DNA of 19,189 nucleotides from contig CAZGSG010000102.1 in NCBI GenBank assembly GCA_964528095.1, positions 1 to 19,189 on the forward strand, written 5' to 3'. Position numbers and translations under genes: made by a program. The notes below the pieces were generated by a model. That model ran no database searches, was not told where the DNA came from, and saw only the letters and a program-made list of their open reading frames with translations. Of this stretch, positions 13,565 to 19,189 are shown piece by piece (within the stretch, counting starts at the first letter, position 1; each line of letters begins with the position of its first letter). Origin of the DNA: CAZGSG01 sp964528095 (GTDB taxonomy: Bacteria; Bacteroidota; Bacteroidia; Chitinophagales; Chitinophagaceae).

Positions 13565-13684
13565 CATTACAGGGCGTTCCACCGAACAAAAATTATTTTA
13601 TTATACAGGCTGGCTATTAGCTGATTGTTGCGGAACGGGTATCTCGCAGGGCCGATAAAAGGCGTATTAACGGATGTCTCCGCC

Positions 13685-13708
13685 AGAGACGTAATGCATT
13701 GCGTCTCT
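13685..13708. repeat. Short palindromic repeat family 3, copy 2
   Basis: AGAGACGTAATG is followed by CATTGCGTCTCT, giving a 12-bp stem with one G-T pair. The sequence shares GAGACG and GCGTCT with copy 1 at 13484-13507. It falls 46 bases past the end of the minus-strand AraC gene and could act as a terminator for it. Confidence 0.65.
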
Positions 13709-13753
13709 ACAAGCGCATTGTTCCTGATGCCCATTGAAATTGAATACCGGTCA

Positions 13754-14569
13754 TTACCCCGCCCGCTGTTCCAGCAATTCTGTAGGCGCATAACCAAATT
13801 GTTTTTTAAAGGCATAGGAGAAATGCGAGAGGTTTTCAAACCCTACTTCATAACAAACATCAATAGGTTTTTTCTTTTTTTCTACAAACTGGTAGTGTGC
13901 CAGCTCCAGCCGTTTCCGGGTAAGCCATCGTTGGGGTGTGGTATTGAATACCTTTTTAAAATCACGTTTAAAGGTGGTGATGCTTCTACCTGTCAGGTAC
14001 CCAAACTTTTCCATTGGCATATTGAACATAAAGTTCTTTTCCATATAGCCGGCCAGTTCGATTTTGCCCGGCTCTTCAAAGTTTGACAATACTCCATCGA
14101 TATCTTTATCAATTGCCCGGAGAATACTGATTGCTTCCGTAATTTTCAGGGAGGCGATATTCTCCGGTAGATCTTTCATTTCAAAATAGGGAATCAATGA
14201 AGCCATACAACTTTCAAGTAAGGGATGATTGTTGAAACGGCGGATCTTCTGTAATGGTGAAGCTGTTGATTTTACAGAAAGGTTAGCATAAAAATCTCTT
14301 AACCTGGCTGTCGATAAATGCATCACCACCGTTTTATGCGGCAGCCCGTCTTTTGGATAGTTGATGATCGTAGCAAGCTGGTTCCGGGGTATTAAGAAAA
14401 TATCACCTGCCTTAAACATATACGTGCCTTCAGCCTGTACGATCTTTGTTTCTCCGGATATAAACCAGATCAGCATGTGATGCTCGAACATGATCTCCGA
14501 TTTAAAAAACCTGTCCTCATAACAGGATAGTTTGATATCGGGTGTTATATATTTTGCCGTATAGTCCAT
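13754..14569 (-). CDS. AraC-family transcriptional regulator
   Basis: The 271-aa product has an N-terminal cupin-like ligand region (FEHHMLIWFISGETKIV, GTYMFKAGDIFLIPRNQLAT) and a C-terminal double helix-turn-helix of about 100 residues. The DNA-binding part shows the usual AraC phrases: FGYLTGRSITTFKRDFKKVF for the first helix-turn-helix and VGFENLSHFSYAFKKQFGYA for the second. The ligand is unknown. The gene is on the same strand and just downstream of two short-chain dehydrogenase genes, separated from the nearer by 78 bases. An 18-bp tandem repeat upstream of the outer dehydrogenase is a candidate binding site. A dyad at 14586-14602 lies just before its own start. Confidence 0.9.
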   Translation of the reverse strand: MDYTAKYITPDIKLSCYEDRFFKSEIMFEHHMLIWFISGETKIVQAEGTYMFKAGDIFLIPRNQLATIINYPKDGLPHKTVVMHLSTARLRDFYANLSVKSTASPLQKIRRFNNHPLLESCMASLIPYFEMKDLPENIASLKITEAISILRAIDKDIDGVLSNFEEPGKIELAGYMEKNFMFNMPMEKFGYLTGRSITTFKRDFKKVFNTTPQRWLTRKRLELAHYQFVEKKKKPIDVCYEVGFENLSHFSYAFKKQFGYAPTELLEQRAG

Positions 14570-14585
14570 ACATGTATACTGTTGA

Positions 14586-14602
14586 TATGCTGTTTCAGCA
14601 TA
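14586..14602 (-). promoter_or_regulatory. 7-bp inverted repeat before the AraC gene
   Basis: TATGCTG and CAGCATA form a perfect dyad around TTT, 16 bases upstream of the AraC start codon (minus strand). A second palindrome, ATACATGTAT, at 14568-14577 overlaps the start codon. Either could be an operator for autoregulation or a structure in the 5' leader. On the minus strand TAACTTTA (14603-14610 region) is one base from the TAnnTTTG consensus. Confidence 0.35.
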
Positions 14603-14647
14603 AAGTTAACAAATGTCTTCTCCTTATAATCCCCGGGTATGCGCTGA

Positions 14648-15382
14648 TTATTTTATCGACTGTCCGCCATCAATCAGGAATTCCGCACCGGTAATAAAAG
14701 AAGCATCGCTGCCAGACAGGTAGGTGATCAGCTTCGCTACTTCATCCGGGTTACCGAATCTCGACAAAGGAATACCGTTTAAAATATGCTCCTGCATTGC
14801 CTGATCGCCAATACCTGATTTAGCCATTATTTCTGTTGCGATCGGGCCGGGACTCACCGCATTTACCCTGATCTTTCTCGAAGCAAGCTCCAGCGCTGCT
14901 ACTTTTACAATAGCGTTGATTGCGGCTTTACTTGCTGAATAGACGGATATATTGGGCGCAGGCACGGATGCGGATGTTGATGATAATAATATAACCGATG
15001 CATTGTCATTTAAAATCGGAATGAATTTACTTAGGGTAAAATAAGCGCCCTTCACATTTACATTCATGATATCATCGAACATCGTTTCCTGCATCAACTC
15101 AATCGGTGCAAACTGCGAGATGCCCGCATTGATGAGTAAAATATCTATTTTCCCAAATTCCCGGGCCACTGCCGAAACCAGGCTGTCGATATCCCTGAGA
15201 TTGGTTTGATCGGCCACCAGGCTTATAACATTTATCGCCGCAGCTGCTTTTTCAACGGCTTCTTTTCTTCTGCCGGTAATGATCACTGTGGCCCCTTTTT
15301 CATTGAGTTCCTTTGCCGCAGCATAGCCGATCCCGCTGTTGCCGCCCGTGATGACGGCAACCTTTCCTTTTAAATCTTTCAT
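14648..15382 (-). CDS. Short-chain dehydrogenase/reductase (classical SDR)
   Basis: The 244-aa product is a complete classical SDR. The cofactor loop is TGGNSGIG (residues 12-19), with N85-A-G in LLINAGIS. The catalytic set is S135, Y148 and K152 in VYSASKAA, and PGPIATEI follows. ITGRRKEA at the end of strand 2 carries basic residues, favouring NADP(H) over NAD(H). It is cytoplasmic and probably a tetramer like its relatives. The substrate cannot be read from sequence. It sits between the AraC gene (78 bases downstream) and a second, distantly related SDR gene (52 bases upstream), so the three may be transcribed together. Confidence 0.92.
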   Translation of the reverse strand: MKDLKGKVAVITGGNSGIGYAAAKELNEKGATVIITGRRKEAVEKAAAAINVISLVADQTNLRDIDSLVSAVAREFGKIDILLINAGISQFAPIELMQETMFDDIMNVNVKGAYFTLSKFIPILNDNASVILLSSTSASVPAPNISVYSASKAAINAIVKVAALELASRKIRVNAVSPGPIATEIMAKSGIGDQAMQEHILNGIPLSRFGNPDEVAKLITYLSGSDASFITGAEFLIDGGQSIK

Positions 15383-15434
15383 TTTATAAATTTTTTGATC
15401 TGATTAATTTTTTTAAATATGCCTGTAGTAAATA

Positions 15435-16430
15435 TTAATTAATATTGAATGCTATGCCTGTCATTTTTTCGCTTAAAGACCATAGGCTTTTTGCATTTAC
15501 TTCATCTAAAGAATACAATTTTACGCCTCCTGTCGTTGGTGAATCCAGCGCTATTCCGGCAATGTCTGCATCTTCGCAATACACGCCTCCTATATTGTTG
15601 AGTGCTGCGTTAGTAGCACACCAAACTGTTGTGGCTGCGCCTTGTGGAATAGTTTTTAACGATGCGGCTATTTCAGGCAACATGTTTCCATCTGCATCGA
15701 AGAAACCCATTTGCTGAAATAATTCTATAGGCGCTTCCCTGGCTAACTCGGTCCCATTGATAGAACCGGGGTGTACTGAATAAGCTCTTACATTAAATGC
15801 TTTGCCACGATTGTCTAATTCAAGTGAAAATAAATTGCTGGCGGTCTTCGATTGACCATATCCCTGCAGGGTTTCATATTCGCGGTGGAAAAAATTGGGG
15901 TCTTCAAAATTGAAAGGAGCAAACTGGTGTCCCTGTGAAGACACGTTAATGACTCTTGCGCCGTCCGCTTTTTTAAGAGAAGGCCATAATCTTGCGGTAA
16001 GCTGAAACTGTGCTAAATAATTGGTCGCTAACTGTGATTCGATACCACGCTTGTCTCTCCGTAATGGTACCCACATAATACCTGCGTTGTTGACGAGCAA
16101 ATGGAGCGTTCTGCCGGATGCCAGGAATTTATTTGCAAATTCATCAATGGAATCTGGGTCCATCAGGTCCATTGATTCTATTTCTACATTGGCAATGCCC
16201 TGCAGATTTTTCTTTGCTTTTTCTGTGTCTCTTGCCGGAACGATCACGGTTGCTCCCGCGGCAGCCAGTACTTTTGTTGTTTCCAGCCCGATGCCGGCAT
16301 TACCACCTGTTACGATCGCAATTTTTCCTGTGAGGTCAATGCCCCTGATCACATCGCTTGCTGTTGATCTTGCGTTAAATCCTGAATTGATGGGCTGTTG
16401 TAATACTCCGTTGTAATTGTTCTGTGTCAT
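15435..16430 (-). CDS. Short-chain dehydrogenase/reductase (extended, retinol-dehydrogenase-like)
   Basis: The 331-aa product is longer than a classical SDR because of about 30 extra N-terminal residues and a longer C-terminus. It resembles the group annotated as oxidoreductase or retinol-dehydrogenase-like in bacteria. Motifs are TGGNAGIG (41-48), NNAG (114-117), the serine in INVSSQGH (164-165), and Y191 with K195 in YGQSKTAS. VPARDTEKAKK after strand 2 is consistent with NADP(H). No signal peptide is present. A promoter-like box and an 18-bp tandem repeat lie directly upstream, so this gene is the likely first of an SDR-SDR-AraC unit. The natural substrate is unknown. Confidence 0.9.
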   Translation of the reverse strand: MTQNNYNGVLQQPINSGFNARSTASDVIRGIDLTGKIAIVTGGNAGIGLETTKVLAAAGATVIVPARDTEKAKKNLQGIANVEIESMDLMDPDSIDEFANKFLASGRTLHLLVNNAGIMWVPLRRDKRGIESQLATNYLAQFQLTARLWPSLKKADGARVINVSSQGHQFAPFNFEDPNFFHREYETLQGYGQSKTASNLFSLELDNRGKAFNVRAYSVHPGSINGTELAREAPIELFQQMGFFDADGNMLPEIAASLKTIPQGAATTVWCATNAALNNIGGVYCEDADIAGIALDSPTTGGVKLYSLDEVNAKSLWSLSEKMTGIAFNIN

Positions 16431-16452
16431 ATGAATTATTTTTTTGTTGACA

Positions 16453-16460
16453 CAAAACTA
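16453..16460 (-). promoter_or_regulatory. Candidate Bacteroidota -7 box for the SDR unit
   Basis: On the minus strand this reads TAGTTTTG, an exact match to TAnnTTTG, 22 bases upstream of the ATG at 16430. No TTG is present at the -33 position; instead the end of the tandem repeat (AAAGT) lies exactly 19 bases upstream. A promoter lacking a -33 box and depending on an activator bound there would look like this. Confidence 0.45.
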
Positions 16461-16479
16461 GATCACGGGGAAACGGGGG

Positions 16480-16520
16480 ACTTTGTTTAGAAGACCGAAC
16501 TTACTTTGTTTAAAAGGCCG
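16480..16520 (-). promoter_or_regulatory. 18-bp tandem repeat, candidate AraC-type operator
   Basis: Two copies, at 16480-16497 and 16503-16520, read on the minus strand CGGYCTTYTAAACAAAGT and differ at only 2 of 18 bases. The period is 23 bp, so they lie on the same face of the helix. They sit directly upstream of the TAGTTTTG box. AraC-family activators typically bind two direct half-sites with the inner one over the -35 region, which matches this layout. The AraC gene of the same cluster is the obvious candidate, but this is inference. Confidence 0.5.
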
Positions 16521-16572
16521 CCGCTGGACTGAATAATTGCTTCCAGGATTAACCATATTTAAAGAGGGTGCT

Positions 16573-17283
16573 TCAGCCCTGCAGCTTGTCCATCACCGCC
16601 TGCTTATACAGCCTGCCGATCGGGATCTCCTTCTCACCCAGCTGCACATACAAACCACTATAACCCGAAATTTTATCCAGTGAAACCATATATGACCGGT
16701 GTATACGCAGAAATTTATGTTCAGATAAAAGATTTTCCATAGCTGTTATGGATTGTTTCACCAGGAAATTTTTGCCTCCATTGAGATAGACCATTACATA
16801 GTCCTTCCAGCTTTCGAGATAGTTAATATCATTTACAAAAACTTTTTTCATATCCCGGTCAACTTTGAGATAAACGAATGCGGCGGTACTGGTAGCATGG
16901 TTAGCGAGAACCTCCGTTGTTTCGCCACCCATCAGCCGGCTTAACTTAGTGATGGCTTTAAAAAATCGTTCAAATGAAACAGGTTTTACCAGGTAGTCCA
17001 CGGCATCCAGCTCGAACCCGTCTGCCGCGTATTCTCTATAGGCCGTAACAAATATGACCTTGGGTGGACGGGAAAGGTTTTTGAGAAATTCGGTGCCCAG
17101 TATGCGAGGCATTTTAATATCGAGAAAAATGACATCCACGGGCTTATGCCGTAATACACCAAGTGCTTCAATAGCATTGCTGCATTGACCAGCGATTTCA
17201 AGACCATTAATAGATGATATATAATGCGACAATATCTTTAATGCCGGGGGCTCATCATCAATCAACAGGCAGTGGATTTTCAT
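16573..17283 (-). CDS. LytTR-family response regulator (second system)
   Basis: The frame is open to 17313, but I start at the ATG at 17283 (236 aa), which gives the normal MKIHCLLIDDE receiver start and avoids overlap with the kinase gene. Receiver residues are D9-D10, phosphoacceptor D55 in VIFLDIKMP, T80 in VIFVTAY and K100 in DYLVKPV. The LytTR domain follows (about 130-236), with FVYLKVDRDMKKVFVNDINY, FLRIHRSYMVSLDKI and IPIGRLYKQAV. The kinase gene ends 10 bases upstream, so the pair is transcribed together. The target genes are not evident; the closest downstream gene is the SDR at 16430. Confidence 0.93.
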   Translation of the reverse strand: MKIHCLLIDDEPPALKILSHYISSINGLEIAGQCSNAIEALGVLRHKPVDVIFLDIKMPRILGTEFLKNLSRPPKVIFVTAYREYAADGFELDAVDYLVKPVSFERFFKAITKLSRLMGGETTEVLANHATSTAAFVYLKVDRDMKKVFVNDINYLESWKDYVMVYLNGGKNFLVKQSITAMENLLSEHKFLRIHRSYMVSLDKISGYSGLYVQLGEKEIPIGRLYKQAVMDKLQG

Positions 17284-17293
17284 GCGAAATGGT

Positions 17294-18400
17294 TTAGATA
17301 GTTGCTGAAGCAACGGATGTCATGATATGCGCGTGTATGTTTTCAATTAATCTGATCGACATCGATACCACGAAGAAATTACCCTCATCATTTATCTTCA
17401 GATCATATTTACCCGGATAGATGAATTGAAGACGTTTTTTTACATTATTGATACCAATGCCGTTATTACTATGAGGTCCGTATTCATTTTTACTATTAGC
17501 GATCTTAAGCCTGAGTGTATCCCGCTTTACCGATATATCAACACCCAACCACGGCTTTTCAATCTGTTCAGAGGCGCCATGCTTAAAGGCATTTTCCAGG
17601 AAAGGAAGCATGAGCAGGGGTGCGATCAATTTTCCTTTTATATCTCCTTCCACGCTCCATGATATTTCAATCTTATTACCATACCGCTCTTTTTCCAGGT
17701 CGATATAGTTTTTCATGATCTCGATCTCCTTTTCCAATCGTACTCCCTCCGTCTGGCAATCGTAAAGCATATAGCTAAGCAATGATGATAGTTTTAAGAT
17801 CATCTCGGGGGTTTTGGGTGAGTTCTCAAGCGAAAATGAATAGATATTGTTTAAGGTATTAAATAAGAAATGCGGGTGTACCTGCGCTTTCAGTAGTTGC
17901 AGTTCCGCCGTTATCTTTTCCTGTTGCGCAAGCATCCAGTCGCGCTGTTTGATGGTCCAGAGCTTGAAGAATTTAATGATCATTGGACTTGCAGCAGAGG
18001 TAGTCATGCACAGGTAGCAAAACGCAAGCGGCCCGCGGGGCAGAATATTATCCAATCCCATCGCTTCCTGCGCGGGTATCAGCACATAGTGTCTGTAACC
18101 GGAATCGATATAAAGACCTACAACTCCCCAGGCCAGGATGGTCAGCAGGAACTGCCAGAGTTTTCCTTTTAATAAAAGATGAGGAATAGCTCCATATACC
18201 AATGGGTAACCGAATAATATAAACGCAGGTACCCACATCGCCATATTAAGAAGCTGGCGGGCAAAAGAACCTGGCGCGCCCATTACAACCCAGAACGCAG
18301 CCCATATTGTTATATGGAAAGACCAATAGGCAATGTGTCGCCACACCCTATAGCGGGGTGAAAAGATAAAATCGTTATTAAGAAAGGAATTCATCTGCAA
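17294..18400 (-). CDS. LytS-type membrane sensor histidine kinase (second system)
   Basis: The 368-aa product (an alternative start two codons in would give 366) has four predicted membrane helices within residues 20-150 (WSFHITIWAAFWVVM, MWVPAFILFGYPLVY, FLLTILAWGVVGLY, LAFCYLCMTTSAASPM). It has no sizeable periplasmic domain, unlike the kinase at 2859-4628. A coiled coil (WMLAQQEKITAELQLLKAQ) leads to the His_kinase (PF06580) motif VHPHFLFNTLNN with H177. The ATP-binding domain follows, with N270 in LPFLENAFKHG and a G-rich NNGIGINNVKKRL loop. It should phosphorylate the LytTR regulator encoded immediately downstream. The signal is unknown. Confidence 0.92.
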   Translation of the reverse strand: MQMNSFLNNDFIFSPRYRVWRHIAYWSFHITIWAAFWVVMGAPGSFARQLLNMAMWVPAFILFGYPLVYGAIPHLLLKGKLWQFLLTILAWGVVGLYIDSGYRHYVLIPAQEAMGLDNILPRGPLAFCYLCMTTSAASPMIIKFFKLWTIKQRDWMLAQQEKITAELQLLKAQVHPHFLFNTLNNIYSFSLENSPKTPEMILKLSSLLSYMLYDCQTEGVRLEKEIEIMKNYIDLEKERYGNKIEISWSVEGDIKGKLIAPLLMLPFLENAFKHGASEQIEKPWLGVDISVKRDTLRLKIANSKNEYGPHSNNGIGINNVKKRLQFIYPGKYDLKINDEGNFFVVSMSIRLIENIHAHIMTSVASATI

Positions 18401-18650
18401 CTGTTCCTACAAATTAAACGATTTGAACTGATTACTATTTCATAAAATGACATCAAATAGACCAACAACCAAAATTTCCGACAAACGGTGATTTTCTTCT
18501 GCAAAGACCATTAAGCCGGCTTATCTGCCTTATTTCCAAACCAGGATTCGTTCAGCGATTGTGCCGCAAATGCATTGCAGCTATTTCTAAATTGGTGGCA
18601 TAAATTATTTATTCAACCAGCCGCGCCCTTATAAATTTAATTCTTTTTCT

Positions 18651-19189
18651 ATGCGCAGTGTATTTTGCCTGATCGTGCTGATAATTTCCATTGCAGCTTC
18701 GGCACAACTCTACATCGGACCCGGTGCACAGGTGCAGCTCGCCGGCAACGCACAACTTACATTTCGGGATCTTGATCTTATTAATAACGGTAGTTTTTTA
18801 CCCGGTAACAGCACGGTTCAATTTTCGGGATCTGCCGATGCAAGGGTCAGTGGAACAGGAGCGATACAATTTTATAGCATACAGGTGAATAAGGACGCCT
18901 CGCATACTGTGTTGCTGCAACGGCCGGTTACTGTAACGCATGAACTGCAATTCCTACGGGGCTTTGTCGATCTGAATGGACAGAATCTTGATCTTGGTAG
19001 CACGGGCTTTCTTACCGGCGAGTCTGAAACCAGCCGCATTGTGGGTACTGCAGGGGGCGATCTGTTAATCAACACTGTACTTAATGCGCCAACCGAAGCT
19101 AATCCCGGCAACCTGGGAGCGGTGATCAGCAGTACACAAAATCTCGGCAATGTATTAATAAAGCGCAACCATCAACAACTAACGCTTAC
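18651..19189 (+). CDS. Secreted repeat-rich surface protein, 5' part only
   Basis: An ATG at 18651 opens a frame that runs to the window end without a stop (179 codons). It starts with a signal peptide (MRSVFCLIVLIISIAASAQ). The next part is rich in Gly, Asn, Ser, Thr and short beta repeats: LDLINNGSFLPGNSTVQFSG, SGTGAIQFYSIQVNKDASHT, GQNLDLGSTGFLTGE. This is the style of large Bacteroidota surface proteins (beta-helix or adhesin-like), which often end in a type IX secretion or gliding-motility sorting domain. The C-terminus is outside the window, so sorting signal and function cannot be checked. The 250-base gap upstream, shared with the diverging kinase gene, shows no exact TAnnTTTG box. 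Confidence 0.8.
   Translation, partial: MRSVFCLIVLIISIAASAQLYIGPGAQVQLAGNAQLTFRDLDLINNGSFLPGNSTVQFSGSADARVSGTGAIQFYSIQVNKDASHTVLLQRPVTVTHELQFLRGFVDLNGQNLDLGSTGFLTGESETSRIVGTAGGDLLINTVLNAPTEANPGNLGAVISSTQNLGNVLIKRNHQQLTL

Noticed and set aside
13625..14086. 153-codon plus-strand frame
   Set aside because: It overlaps the AraC gene antisense and contains the palindromic repeat as ARDVMHCVSTS, a typical false frame.
16573..18400. LytTR-type direct repeats upstream of the second kinase, as in the first system
   Set aside because: I looked for a 21-bp direct repeat in 18401-18500 and found no convincing pair.

Overview
The window looks like a chromosomal segment of a Bacteroidota bacterium, most likely a soil-type Chitinophagaceae relative. 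I infer this from LytTR two-component pairs with LytS-type (His_kinase, PF06580) kinases, a TlpA-like periplasmic thioredoxin protein, a GtaA-type glutaminase-family protein with a Bacteroidota-style N-terminus, a repeat-rich surface protein of the kind exported by type IX secretion, weak Shine-Dalgarno signals, and a few TAnnTTTG promoter-like boxes. No rRNA, tRNA, CRISPR array, integrase or transposase is visible. The species cannot be named from the sequence alone.

Layout. 1-186 is the end of a TPR-type reading frame broken by an in-frame stop. 382-4628 (minus) is a compact operon: periplasmic-sensor histidine kinase, LytTR response regulator, TlpA-like thioredoxin protein. It is preceded by two identical 11-bp direct repeats spaced 21 bp apart, a good candidate autoregulatory site. 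4879-6338 is an AT-rich pair: a secreted protein of unknown function (plus) and a DEDDh 3'-5' exonuclease (minus). 6439-8913 (minus) encodes a large secreted glutaminase-A-like protein.

8914-9795, 10300-10902 and 13208-13753 are gene-free and full of repeats. Three copies of a roughly 170-200 bp dispersed repeat occur (9156-9353 inverted, 10446-10645 and about 13256-13422 direct). The first two form a long inverted repeat around a small secreted-protein gene (9796-10299). A second repeat family has copies at 212-325 and 9446-9554. A third, short palindromic family lies at 13484-13507 and 13685-13708. Several isolated hairpins and a perfect 20-bp palindrome (13545-13564) are also present.

10903-13207 (plus) has three separately spaced genes: a four-cysteine zinc-ribbon protein, a HemG-like flavodoxin-domain protein and an acetyl-CoA hydrolase/CoA-transferase. 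A TGA-N6-TCA dyad of Crp/Fnr type lies upstream of the first. 13754-16430 (minus) is an AraC regulator with two short-chain dehydrogenases. The upstream dehydrogenase has an 18-bp tandem operator-like repeat exactly 19 bp from a TAGTTTTG box. 16573-18400 (minus) is a second two-component pair, a four-helix membrane kinase and a LytTR regulator. 18651 to the end (plus) is the start of a large secreted surface protein that runs off the window.

The best leads are the LytTR-like operator in front of the kinase-regulator-thioredoxin operon, the inverted-repeat-bounded secreted gene, and the AraC/SDR operator. I found no complete new defence or mobile system.
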